DNA from: CAZNKU01 sp045545235
Lineage (GTDB): Bacteria > Bacillota > Clostridia > Monoglobales > Firm-18
NCBI GenBank assembly: GCA_045545235.1
Contig: JAZQAN010000065.1
Location: forward strand, 1 to 64,000
Direction of reading: 5' to 3'
Length of the DNA: 64,000 nucleotides
A program made the position numbers and the translations under genes. The stretch's first letter is position 1; the number at the start of each line of letters is the position of its first letter. The notes under the pieces were generated by a model. That model was not told where the DNA came from, did no database searches, and worked only from the letters and a program-made list of their open reading frames with translations. Positions 14,442 to 22,894 of the stretch are shown here, piece by piece.

Positions 14442-15845
14442 ATGAAAAAAATCAGAGCATTACTTGCTATTGCGCTTAGTATCGTAATTGCAAGCTCGGG
14501 TATCAACGTTTTTGCCACATACTTATATACCGAAGATGGTAGATGTCAATATTTCTCATATGATCAGGTAGAAGCTCAGCTTAAAGTAGGTTGGTACAGA
14601 GAACCCGTACAAAGACTTTATACCGCTGACGGAAGAAGTAAGGTATTTGAAAATTCCAAAGTGGATTCTCAATTAAATGTTGGTTGGTTTAAAACTCAAC
14701 CAATAATAGTATATGCTGAAGATGGCAGAACAAAATATATCGAAAATACAGCAGATGCTATTGCCGCCAACGAAGCTGTAGGCTGGTACAAAGAACCTGT
14801 ACAAAGACTTTACACACCGGATGGCAGAAACAAACTGTTTAAACAAAGTCAAGTTGCTGCTCAGGTTGCTGTTGGTTGGTATACCCAACCCGTACAGACA
14901 CTATATACTATAGATGGCAGAACAAAAGTATTCCCTAAAACTCAGGTTGCCGCTCAAGTTGCTGTTGGTTGGTCAACTGAACCCTTTGTGACTATGTATG
15001 CTCCTGACGGCAGAACAAAGAAGGTTAAACAAAGTCAGGTTGCTGCTAATCAAAAGGTTGGTTGGTTTAAAACAAAACCTATAAAAATGTATGCAGAAGG
15101 CGGAAAAACTAAATATATTGAAAACACACAGGATGCTATACTTTCCAACGAAGCAGTTGGTTGGTACAGAGAACCTGTACAAAGATTGTACTCTTTAGAA
15201 AAAAGCAAATTATTCAAAGTTAGTCAGGTACCTGCACAACTCAAAGTTGGTTGGTTTACAGAACCTGTAACAAAAATGTATGCTATTGACGGCAGAACAA
15301 AAGCGGTTCCAAACTCCCAAATTACCGCTAATCAAAAAGTTGGCTGGTATCTTGTAAAAGACTATGTAATAGCAAGAGCTAATGTAATTAAAACCAACGT
15401 TGGCTATGAGCCTGCTATAAACTTTGTTCAGTCTATGCTATGGGATGCCGATTATCATCAGTCTTTATATAACAAAATAGATTCACTTTGTCAGGAATGG
15501 CATAACAAAATAGGTTGCCCTGTTGCGGTAAGAGATTCACATGTAGATACTTCCGGTAGCTATCCAAAGGCTTATGTTTACTTCAGAAATCTTTCTACAA
15601 CAAAAGCTATAGTAGCTATCGAATACGCCTTTACTTGTTACGATGTATACGGACAATTAGCTGCAGACAATCCATCGTACAGTTCAACCAGAACAGTAAA
15701 CTTTGATGAAAAAGATTTTTATAAATTCCCAACTTCTTCCTTCACTATCTATTCAACATTATATGATAATGAAGATACAAGAAGCATTAAAAACATTGTA
15801 ATCAAAAAAGTTGCGTTCAGTGACGGAACTGTATGGATCAGATAG
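14442..15845 (+). CDS. Secreted GWY/DGR-repeat protein, nine repeats
   Basis: The 467-residue protein has a signal peptide (MKKIRALLAIALSIVIASSG, cleavage near VFAT) followed by nine repeats of about 31 residues (roughly residues 27-305). The unit reads LYxxDGRxKxFxxSQVxAQxxVGWYxEPVxx. Repeats 3 and 7 form a longer variant with TKYIENTxDAI, each preceded by a GWFK-type repeat, so the array itself seems to have been duplicated in blocks. The C-terminal half matches the paralogue at 13,203: helical spacer, then a beta domain ending KVAFSDGTVWIR. No wall-anchor motif is seen. TAAGGAGATG precedes the ATG. It is likely exported; the ligand is unknown. Confidence 0.72.
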   Translation: MKKIRALLAIALSIVIASSGINVFATYLYTEDGRCQYFSYDQVEAQLKVGWYREPVQRLYTADGRSKVFENSKVDSQLNVGWFKTQPIIVYAEDGRTKYIENTADAIAANEAVGWYKEPVQRLYTPDGRNKLFKQSQVAAQVAVGWYTQPVQTLYTIDGRTKVFPKTQVAAQVAVGWSTEPFVTMYAPDGRTKKVKQSQVAANQKVGWFKTKPIKMYAEGGKTKYIENTQDAILSNEAVGWYREPVQRLYSLEKSKLFKVSQVPAQLKVGWFTEPVTKMYAIDGRTKAVPNSQITANQKVGWYLVKDYVIARANVIKTNVGYEPAINFVQSMLWDADYHQSLYNKIDSLCQEWHNKIGCPVAVRDSHVDTSGSYPKAYVYFRNLSTTKAIVAIEYAFTCYDVYGQLAADNPSYSSTRTVNFDEKDFYKFPTSSFTIYSTLYDNEDTRSIKNIVIKKVAFSDGTVWIR

Positions 15846-15854
15846 AAAGAATAA

Positions 15855-15890
15855 AAATAAACGGTCAGGAAAACCTGCCGTTTATTTTTT
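15855..15890. terminator. Bidirectional terminator between convergent genes
   Basis: AAATAAACGG and CCGTTTATTT with an inner CAGG/CCTG make one hairpin bordered by A and T runs. It ends the repeat gene on the plus strand and the cytidylate-kinase-like gene on the minus strand. Confidence 0.8.
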
Positions 15891-16488
15891 ATTTGTTCGT
15901 AAACTCTCTTATATATGTTTCAAGCAAATCAACAGTTTTTTCTATACCAAGCTTACTGCTGTTTACACTTATGTGATAATTTCTGGAATCTCCCCATTTG
16001 CCTTTACAATGGCTGTTATGATAAAGCTTTCTTTCCATATCTTTTTTGATTCGCATCTTATTTGCTTCTTCATCGGTTTTTAAACCATAAACTTCTTTTA
16101 CACGCTGAATTTTACAGGGAATATCACCTAAAATAAATATTGAAACAAGGTTTGGGTTATGCGAAAGCATTGCTTCCGAACAACGTCCCACAACTACGAA
16201 AGATTCTCCTGCATCACCTTTTTTCTGTAAAAATTCAAACTGCATTTTTAAAATATGCTCTGCAAAAGAAGTGGTGTGTCCCTTTACTCTTTTATTGAAA
16301 AATTTTATTTTGGGTTTTTCTTCATACTTACGAAGCTCTTCATGATTAAAATTCTTTTCTTCTGCAATATGCTCTAAAAGGTTATGGTCATATAGCGGAA
16401 TATCAAACCTTTTTGCCAAAGCCTCTGCGATAATATGCCCACCACTGCCAAATTCACGACCTATTGAAATAACCAACTGTCTGTCCAT
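15889..16488 (-). CDS. Cytidylate kinase-like family protein
   Basis: The 199-residue protein has a P-loop variant near the N-terminus, ISIGREFGSGGHIIAEALAK (residues 7-26), as in the cytidylate-kinase-like family of Firmicutes, and a VVVGRCSEA strand near residue 100 followed by FILGDIPCKIQRV. True cytidylate kinase is normally longer and differs in the nucleotide-binding core, so the substrate is unknown. The gene follows the transporter by 15 bases on the same strand and is probably co-transcribed with it. AGGAGG precedes the ATG. Confidence 0.75.
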   Translation of the reverse strand: MDRQLVISIGREFGSGGHIIAEALAKRFDIPLYDHNLLEHIAEEKNFNHEELRKYEEKPKIKFFNKRVKGHTTSFAEHILKMQFEFLQKKGDAGESFVVVGRCSEAMLSHNPNLVSIFILGDIPCKIQRVKEVYGLKTDEEANKMRIKKDMERKLYHNSHCKGKWGDSRNYHISVNSSKLGIEKTVDLLETYIREFTNK

Positions 16489-16503
16489 ACCAAAACCTCC
16501 TGA

Positions 16504-17868
16504 TTACAAATATCTTACATAAATAATTACGGTAGATATTGCAAGAACTATCAAAGTAGCAGGAACTGAATATTTGCAGTATTTACCCCAACCGATAAAG
16601 TGACCTTCCTGTGCTGCTGCAGAAATACCTACAACATTTGCTGATGCGCCAATTGGTGTAGCACTTCCTCCTACATCTGTACCCATAGCCAATGACCATG
16701 AAAGGGTGTCAAGTGGAATACCTGCGGTTATCGAAAGCGTTTTTATAACCGGAATCATTGTTGCCGCAAACGGTATATTGTCAACCAATGCACTTGCAAC
16801 AGCTGATGCCCATATAATTATACCAACAATAAGGAATTTATTATCACCGCAAACACTTACTATCAATTCTGCAAGAAGTTCTAAAATCTTCGTTTGTTCA
16901 AGCCCTCCTACAACTACAAAAAGACCGATAAAGAACAATAAAGTTTTATAATCTACCTTCTTTATAAGAATTATACTATTTTTACCTGCAAAAATCAAGG
17001 TGCCAATTGTAACAATAACACCAATTGTTGAAACAGTCAGTCCTGTCTGTGCATGAGTAACAAGCAAAACTACCGCCACAAGAAAAATTCCTGTACTTGC
17101 AAGAAAATCTCTTTTATTCTTTATAGCCTCCGAAGGCTGAGGATATACAATATCACCGCGTAGCTTTTCAGAATCTTTTAAAGGCTTACGGAAACAGATA
17201 TAATAATACACAATTACAAAAACTGCCGAAATCAACACAATAAAGCCTGTATTAATTATAAAATCGAAAAATGAATATCCCAATGATGTACCTATTATAA
17301 TATTAGGAGGGTCTCCGCACATTGTAGCAGAACCGCCCAGATTTGCACAGAATATTTCTGCTATTATAACCGGTACAGGATTAAATTTCAAAAGCTTTGC
17401 AAGCTCTAAGGTTACAGCTGCAAGGAAAAGTATAACAGTAATACTGTCAATAAACATTGCAAGTATCAAGGACATTATCATAAATGTTATAAAAATTGAT
17501 GTCGCACGATACCTTACAAGCTTGGCAATACCAAGACACAACCATCGGAAGAAGCCTGATTCACCCATACCTTCTACCATTACCATCATACCTGCAATAA
17601 ATACAATGGTAGCCCAGTTAATACCTGCCGATTCTTCGTGAACCTGCCCAGCCTGATACCAAAAATCCAATTTGGTAAAACATCCTAAATTCAATACCTC
17701 ATTGATTGCGGTAAAGCTATGCATACATAATCCGAAAACCACAATCAGCATAAGAGCGGCGCTTAATAGCGTAACGATATGCCTTTCGACTTTTTCTGAT
17801 ATGATTACCAAAAACATCACAACAAAAATCATAACTGAAAAAACCTGTGCAACTATCACTTTTGTCAT
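16504..17868 (-). CDS. ArsB/NhaD-type ion transporter (IT superfamily)
   Basis: The 454-residue membrane protein has 11-12 hydrophobic segments and the twin signature segments of the ArsB/NhaD and citrate-transporter group: NLGGSATMCGDPPNIIIG (about residues 175-192) and SALVDNIPFAATMIPV plus DVGGSATPIGASANVVG in the second half. Members move sodium/proton, arsenite or dicarboxylates. No arsenic genes (arsR, arsA, arsC) lie nearby, so arsenite export is not supported. The ATG at 17,868 has AAAAGGAGA upstream; a longer frame to 17,904 adds 12 unlikely residues. It probably forms a two-gene operon with the cytidylate-kinase-like gene. Confidence 0.78.
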   Translation of the reverse strand: MTKVIVAQVFSVMIFVVMFLVIISEKVERHIVTLLSAALMLIVVFGLCMHSFTAINEVLNLGCFTKLDFWYQAGQVHEESAGINWATIVFIAGMMVMVEGMGESGFFRWLCLGIAKLVRYRATSIFITFMIMSLILAMFIDSITVILFLAAVTLELAKLLKFNPVPVIIAEIFCANLGGSATMCGDPPNIIIGTSLGYSFFDFIINTGFIVLISAVFVIVYYYICFRKPLKDSEKLRGDIVYPQPSEAIKNKRDFLASTGIFLVAVVLLVTHAQTGLTVSTIGVIVTIGTLIFAGKNSIILIKKVDYKTLLFFIGLFVVVGGLEQTKILELLAELIVSVCGDNKFLIVGIIIWASAVASALVDNIPFAATMIPVIKTLSITAGIPLDTLSWSLAMGTDVGGSATPIGASANVVGISAAAQEGHFIGWGKYCKYSVPATLIVLAISTVIIYVRYL

Positions 17869-17989
17869 CTCCTTTTTAAAAATAAACCTTATATATAATA
17901 GCAAAGTGGATTTTTAAAGTCAAGCAAAAAATGCACAAATTTTGTCAAGAATTTAACAAATTTTAGTTAATATTTTAAACTATCTGTCA

Positions 17990-18017
17990 TTGACAAATAA
18001 AGCTTTTATGCTAAAAT
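17990..18017 (+). promoter_or_regulatory. Promoter of the phosphodiesterase gene
   Basis: TTGACA (17990-17995) and TAAAAT (18012-18017), spacer 16, about 35 bases before the start. Confidence 0.55.
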
Positions 18018-18051
18018 TATTATATGATATTGTAATAAGGAGTGAAACACT

Positions 18052-18885
18052 ATGAATTGCTGGACACTTGGTAAAGATAACATATGGGTTGCTGCCCACA
18101 GAGGCTGGCGTACAAAATATCCCGAAAATACAATGGAAGCATTTAAAGCGGCTATGTCACTTGGAGTAGACCAGTTGGAAACAGACATACGTGTTACAAA
18201 GGACGGGGAACTGGTAATCATTCACGATGCTACAGTTGACAGAACAACAAACGGCACAGGTAAGGTTAACGAATATACATTAGAAGAAATTCAAAAGCTT
18301 GATGCAGGTAGTTTTTTAGCCCCTGAATTCAAAGACTGCAAGGTACCTTCTTTTATAGAATTTATGGAGTATGTCAAGCAATTCCCCACACTTACATTGG
18401 ACCTTGAACTTAAGGAATATCCCGAAGACGGCAACGATGAAGTAGCTTATGATGTATGTGACCGTGTACTTAAACTTGTTGACGAATACGACTATACAGA
18501 CCGCGTAGTTATAAATACATGGAGCGGTAAACTGGCAGAATACATATTTAAAAAATATGGTAAAAAATACAAAATACACTCATATTATCCCGAAAGATTT
18601 CTGCACGGTGCCAAAGCCCCTTATGAAACAGACCCTTATTCTTATGCATATTGTTGCTGTATGTTTGATTCCGCAGAGGTTAAGGACCCAAATGCAATTG
18701 TAAATATGGCATCTAAAGAAGAATTTGAAGAAATGCAAGCAAAAGGCATACAACCATGGGCAGGTGCATCTGTTAAAAACGAAGCGGGTGTAGACATTGC
18801 TATTGAACGCGGTGCCTACCTTATCACCTGCGATAATCCTGATGAAATTCTTGAAATTTTACGCAAAAAAGGTAAACATAAATAA
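18052..18885 (+). CDS. Glycerophosphodiester phosphodiesterase
   Basis: The 277-residue cytoplasmic protein shows the GDPD barrel pattern: AAHRGWRTKYPENTMEAF (residues 14-31) with the catalytic His, then LETDIRVTKDGELVIIHDAT with metal-binding Glu and Asp and the second catalytic His, and the C-terminal AYLITCDNPDEI. It hydrolyses glycerophosphodiesters from deacylated phospholipids to glycerol 3-phosphate and an alcohol. No signal peptide is present. Length is normal. GGAGTG precedes the ATG, and it is monocistronic, bounded by its own promoter and a terminator. Confidence 0.88.
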   Translation: MNCWTLGKDNIWVAAHRGWRTKYPENTMEAFKAAMSLGVDQLETDIRVTKDGELVIIHDATVDRTTNGTGKVNEYTLEEIQKLDAGSFLAPEFKDCKVPSFIEFMEYVKQFPTLTLDLELKEYPEDGNDEVAYDVCDRVLKLVDEYDYTDRVVINTWSGKLAEYIFKKYGKKYKIHSYYPERFLHGAKAPYETDPYSYAYCCCMFDSAEVKDPNAIVNMASKEEFEEMQAKGIQPWAGASVKNEAGVDIAIERGAYLITCDNPDEILEILRKKGKHK

Positions 18886-18887
18886 AC

Positions 18888-18921
18888 AAACACACTTGAC
18901 TTTTAACAGTCAAGTGTGTTT
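18888..18921. terminator. Bidirectional terminator at the end of the polysaccharide operon
   Basis: AAACACACTTGACT and AGTCAAGTGTGTTT pair over 14 bases. It ends both the phosphodiesterase gene and the 20-gene minus-strand operon. Confidence 0.82.
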
Positions 18922-18926
18922 TGTTA

Positions 18927-20000
18927 TCAGTTTAAATAAAACTGTTTATACCACCGGGAAAATTTACGCAAACCTTCACGAAGAGATGTTGACGGTTTAA
19001 ATCCAAAATCGCGTTCCAGAGCAGAGGTATCCGCATAAGTTACAGGCACATCGCCTGCCTGCATAGGCACAAGTTCTTTGTGCGATTCAAAATCATAATC
19101 TTCGGGAAGAACTCCTGCAGAAACAAGTTCCTGTTGAAGTATGTCTACAAAATCAAGAAGATTTTCAGGACTATTATTGCCTATATTATAAACTCTGTAA
19201 GGTGGCAAAGGCAACCCATCTTCACCATCTGCTTTTTGGGGAGCACATTCCATAACTCTTTTTACCCCTTCTACAATATCGTCTATAAATGTAAAATCTC
19301 TTTTACAATTTCCATAGTTAAATATCTGTATGGTATCGCCTTTTATAAGTTTGTTGGTAAAACCGAAATATGCCATATCAGGTCTGCCTGCAGGACCATA
19401 TACGGTAAAAAATCTTAAACCCGTTGAGGGTATATTATAAAGCTTGGAATAAGAATGAGCCAAAAGCTCATTAGACTTTTTGGTAGCTGCATACAGTGAA
19501 ACAGGATTATCCACCTTATCATCTGTTGAATACGGTATTTTTTTGTTAGAGCCATAAACAGACGAACTTGATGCATACACAAGATGTTCAACAGGATTGT
19601 TTCTACAAGCCTCTAGGATGTTATAAAATCCTATAATATTAGATTCTATATACACATCGGGATTTGTGATAGAATACCTTACTCCTGCCTGTGCGGCAAG
19701 GTTTACAACCACTTGCGGTCTGTACTCCTCAAAAACACTTTCCATGAGTTCTTTATCCGCAATATTCCCTCTTACCAAAGTCCAATTGTTTGCAGGTATA
19801 TGGGAAACAAGATTTTCAATTTCCGAAAGTCTGTATTCCTTTATGGATACATCATAATAGTCGTTAATGTTATCATATCCAATGACATTTATATTATTAT
19901 ATGAACGCAATAGCTCCATTACAAGATTTGCACCTACAAAACCGGCAGCACCGGTAACCAAAACTGTTTTATTGTTAAGATCAATATTTGGTGTCAGCAT
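18927..20000 (-). CDS. UDP-glucuronate 4-epimerase-like NAD-dependent epimerase
   Basis: The 357-residue protein is a short-chain nucleotide-sugar epimerase. The NAD loop is GAAGFVGANL (residues 17-26); the catalytic set is SSSS (144-147), Tyr170 and Lys174 (SLYAATKK). AAQAGVRYSI and RFFTVYGPAGRPDMA are wording typical of the UDP-glucuronate 4-epimerase branch (CapI, LpsL) rather than UDP-glucose epimerase. It interconverts UDP-glucuronate and UDP-galacturonate in the cytoplasm for polysaccharide synthesis. It is the last gene of the operon and overlaps the upstream nucleotidyltransferase by seven bases, indicating tight coupling. Confidence 0.85.
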   Translation of the reverse strand: MLTPNIDLNNKTVLVTGAAGFVGANLVMELLRSYNNINVIGYDNINDYYDVSIKEYRLSEIENLVSHIPANNWTLVRGNIADKELMESVFEEYRPQVVVNLAAQAGVRYSITNPDVYIESNIIGFYNILEACRNNPVEHLVYASSSSVYGSNKKIPYSTDDKVDNPVSLYAATKKSNELLAHSYSKLYNIPSTGLRFFTVYGPAGRPDMAYFGFTNKLIKGDTIQIFNYGNCKRDFTFIDDIVEGVKRVMECAPQKADGEDGLPLPPYRVYNIGNNSPENLLDFVDILQQELVSAGVLPEDYDFESHKELVPMQAGDVPVTYADTSALERDFGFKPSTSLREGLRKFSRWYKQFYLN

Positions 20001-20731
20001 GTTATTCCTTTATACTCCTTCTGTACTTTTTCATAACTTTCAAGATTACCTATATCATATCTTGAGCCCGGCATTTCAAATGCATAAACTGATGACTTTT
20101 TACACATCCAGGACACAAGACTACCGGGCGCGTCTACACCGCAACCATCGGCTATTGCCTCATCAACTCTTGCTATATCATCTTTTTTGTAGAAATAAAA
20201 CGGTGGACAACACCAATTTGATTTTGGTTTTTCAGGCTTTTCTTCCATATTCAAAATCAAATCTGCATCATCAAGCTCTAAAACGCCACATTTTTGCAAA
20301 CGCTTTTCTTCACCTTCAAAATATCTCATTACACAGCTTGCATTTTTTACATCTGCATAATCTATAAATTTATTAAGTGAAAAATCAAGAACATTGTCAC
20401 CTGCAATTATAAGAACATCATCGTTCAAATTAAGTTTGTCTATGGCAAATTTTATATCCCTTACTGCACCCAAACGAGTTTCGTTAGTGCTTGTACCATC
20501 ATCTACCACGGTTATCTTATAAGGCTTTGTTTTTGCCCAATCTTCAAAATGATGAGCAAACTTGTGGTTTGAAATAACAACAAATTCACTTACCCTTCCA
20601 CCTGCATTTATATCATCTGTAAGGTGGTCAAGTATTGTCTTTTCTCCAACCTTCAAAAGAGGTTTGGGAAAATTTTCAGTTAAAGGATAAAGTCTTGTGG
20701 CATATCCTGCCGCTAATATTAAACAAATCAT
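19994..20731 (-). CDS. Sugar-phosphate nucleotidyltransferase
   Basis: The 245-residue protein begins LILAAGYATRLYPLTENFPKP, with Gly9, Thr12 and Arg13 in the nucleotide loop of NDP-sugar pyrophosphorylases. It keeps a metal-site Asp in the AGDNVLDFS block and shows the EEKPEKPKS segment that lines the sugar site. It should join a sugar 1-phosphate to UTP or another NTP. At 245 residues it is the short form without the left-handed helix domain. It is sandwiched between a GHMP sugar kinase and a UDP-glucuronate-type epimerase, so the product is most simply a UDP-uronic acid, an inference from context. Confidence 0.8.
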   Translation of the reverse strand: MICLILAAGYATRLYPLTENFPKPLLKVGEKTILDHLTDDINAGGRVSEFVVISNHKFAHHFEDWAKTKPYKITVVDDGTSTNETRLGAVRDIKFAIDKLNLNDDVLIIAGDNVLDFSLNKFIDYADVKNASCVMRYFEGEEKRLQKCGVLELDDADLILNMEEKPEKPKSNWCCPPFYFYKKDDIARVDEAIADGCGVDAPGSLVSWMCKKSSVYAFEMPGSRYDIGNLESYEKVQKEYKGITC

Positions 20732-20741
20732 TTTTTACTCC

Positions 20742-21917
20742 TTATTTTACCTTGCTTCCATCTGCAGATTTACAAAAATGTACCGAGAATGTATCCCTAT
20801 ACTGCGGAAACATCTCAAGATATTTTTCGGTTACATTCTTGGTAATTTCTTTCTTATAGCTTGGATCTATAAGTGCCATACAGCATCCCTTAAAACCTGC
20901 CCCACTGAAACGTCCGCCATATATACCGTCCGTTTCAAGCATTATTTCGTATATGCTTTTCAGTTCGGGTGAGCCCGTTTCCCAATTTTCTATTGAACTT
21001 TTGCCACTTTCAAATGAAAGTTTGCCGTATGTTTCAATATCGCCTTTTCTCCAGGCTTCCACACCGGCTTCAACTCTTGCAAACTCTGTATACCAATGTT
21101 CTGCTCGTCTTGCCCATTGTTCGGGCAATCTGTCTTTATATTTAAGATAAATATCATATGGAACATTACGAAGAAATGCTTCATTAAATTTGCCATATTC
21201 CATACCTGCATATGCCTGCAGTGCATATGCGGCACTACGACATTCATCAACCCTCATGTTAAAAGCAGAACTAGCCAACGAACGTTCAACGCCACTAAAG
21301 AAAATTGCAATTTCATAAGGCTTCATATTAGGATTTTGCGGAATAAGTTCATAAGTATCATCCAAAGTATCCAGATACAAAAGATGCTTTTTCTTGCTAT
21401 ATACTTCACAGGACTGGTCAAGTTTTCCACAAGAAACCCCTACATAATCATTTTCCGCAGAAAGAGCCATTGTAATAAGTTCCTGCTTTGGTATTTTTAT
21501 TTTATTTACTGTACAAAGTGCAGACAAAAAAGCAATAATAACTGCAGCAGACGATGAAAGCCCTCCAATAGGCAAGCTCCCTTCAATAACACCACAAAGT
21601 CCTATTTCGAGATTATGATTTTTAGACAGGGCAAAAACTGCACCTCTCAAATGGTCTGCCCAATCATTTTGTGGTGTTTTCGGAATACTTGAAACATGAA
21701 ACTGTGCACGCTTATCAAACTGCATAGAAACAAGTTCAATAACCCCGTTTTGTTTAGGTCCATATGCAATATGAATACCCTTGTCTATTGCAAATCCCGT
21801 TACCTTTCCATACTGATGGTCAGAATGAGCACCTATAGGACAAACACGGTATGGGCAGAATGCAACATCTGAAGGTTCCTTGTTATAAATACTATGGAAT
21901 CGTTCAATACATTTCAT
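20742..21917 (-). CDS. GHMP sugar kinase, galacturonokinase/galactokinase-like
   Basis: The 391-residue protein is a GHMP kinase. Motif 1 reads PYRVCPIGAHSDHQYG (residues 22-37), motif 2 LPIGGLSSSAA, and motif 3 GRFSGAGFKGCCMAL near the C-terminus. Classical galactokinases read GRVNLIGEHTDY at motif 1; the CPxGAHxDHQ form instead recalls plant-type galacturonokinases, from memory. It would phosphorylate C1 of a sugar or uronic acid. It is followed by a nucleotidyltransferase and a uronate epimerase, completing a possible salvage pathway. No Leloir pathway partners (galT, galE) are present. Kinase identity is strong; substrate is inferred. Confidence 0.8.
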   Translation of the reverse strand: MKCIERFHSIYNKEPSDVAFCPYRVCPIGAHSDHQYGKVTGFAIDKGIHIAYGPKQNGVIELVSMQFDKRAQFHVSSIPKTPQNDWADHLRGAVFALSKNHNLEIGLCGVIEGSLPIGGLSSSAAVIIAFLSALCTVNKIKIPKQELITMALSAENDYVGVSCGKLDQSCEVYSKKKHLLYLDTLDDTYELIPQNPNMKPYEIAIFFSGVERSLASSAFNMRVDECRSAAYALQAYAGMEYGKFNEAFLRNVPYDIYLKYKDRLPEQWARRAEHWYTEFARVEAGVEAWRKGDIETYGKLSFESGKSSIENWETGSPELKSIYEIMLETDGIYGGRFSGAGFKGCCMALIDPSYKKEITKNVTEKYLEMFPQYRDTFSVHFCKSADGSKVK

Positions 21918-21932
21918 AAAATCTCTCCAATA

Positions 21933-22892
21933 TTATATAATCACTATATCAGCATTTCTTCTTTCTGAACGTGTAGTTTGACACACCTCAGGATAATTAC
22001 CTACGCCTATAAACATAATTAAAACTTCCGAATCCTTCATTTTTATAGCATTTCTTACATTTTCTTCCTGAGAAACATTCAACGAAGCACTTAAAGGAAT
22101 TGTGGCAATCTTGTGATAATGAAGACTATGTAATATATTCATCGCATACATGCCTCCATCAATAAATGCTTGGTGCACTTCTCTGCTTTTGTTAAAATAA
22201 CACAAATCACAAGTAATAACCAATAATTTATCAATTTTTTCCCCAAAACCTCTGTTTCCGTTTTGATTACTTAAAACTTCTTTCAAAACATCTTTATTAC
22301 TTATAATTACAGTTTTCCACCCCTGCCTGTTACATGCAGATGGCGTGTGTTGAGAAAGTTTAACTGCCGCTTTAAGCTTTTCAATATCCACAGGAGTATC
22401 AGAAAATTCTCGTATACTGTGACGACTAACTATAAAATCGGCAAAATTTCCCGGTTGTTTTTCAGGATCAAACTCAATTATTCCGCCTACACCATTGGGG
22501 GTTCCGGCAAGTTTTGTTATTTTTTCGTTAATTTCTTCGTTTTCGTAACCATATTCTTTATTTTTTCTGATATATTCATTCAATGTACATAGTGCTGTTT
22601 TATAGAAAAATGCTTCCACATCATAACTTTCAGCATATTTTTCCATTGTACTAATAAGCTCCAGAACCGCTTTTTCTCCAAATCCTGCTCTGTAATTAGA
22701 ATATCCCAAACCTTTTTCCAAAGCATGGTACATCTTTGTAATAACCGCCTCATATTGACAATAGTTAATATAATCTTTATTTCCAAATGTGTTTTTTTCG
22801 TATCTCTTAATGTAGTTCTTAAATAAAGTTTTGTAGGAATTTTTCTTAAAAACCATATTGTACACAGCTTTTACTTTCGTCTTTATACTCAT
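21933..22892 (-). CDS. Nitroreductase-family protein of the polysaccharide locus
   Basis: The 319-residue protein has about 150 N-terminal helical residues of unknown type and then a nitroreductase FMN fold: SRHSIREFSDTPVDIEKL (about 155-172) with the FMN-phosphate-binding Arg/Ser, then TPSACNRQGWK, and a C-terminal IGVGNYPE strand. Proteins of this two-part shape recur in capsule and exopolysaccharide loci, where the reaction is unknown. An FMN-dependent redox change of a sugar or pyruvyl group is a guess. It is translated within the operon, two bases after the flippase gene. Confidence 0.72.
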   Translation of the reverse strand: MSIKTKVKAVYNMVFKKNSYKTLFKNYIKRYEKNTFGNKDYINYCQYEAVITKMYHALEKGLGYSNYRAGFGEKAVLELISTMEKYAESYDVEAFFYKTALCTLNEYIRKNKEYGYENEEINEKITKLAGTPNGVGGIIEFDPEKQPGNFADFIVSRHSIREFSDTPVDIEKLKAAVKLSQHTPSACNRQGWKTVIISNKDVLKEVLSNQNGNRGFGEKIDKLLVITCDLCYFNKSREVHQAFIDGGMYAMNILHSLHYHKIATIPLSASLNVSQEENVRNAIKMKDSEVLIMFIGVGNYPEVCQTTRSERRNADIVII

Positions 22893-22894
22893 AT

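Noticed and set aside
14500..15350. Regular repeats that could suggest a CRISPR-like array
   Set aside because: They are in-frame coding repeats of about 93 bases giving the GWY/DGR protein repeat, with no unique spacers.
16504..17868. Arsenite efflux pump
   Set aside because: The transporter family includes ArsB, but no ars genes are nearby and NhaD/anion transporters share the motifs.
19867..20367. 166-codon plus-strand frame within the polysaccharide operon
   Set aside because: It lies opposite the epimerase and nucleotidyltransferase, both with clear catalytic motifs; its His/Leu-rich wording is typical of an antisense shadow.
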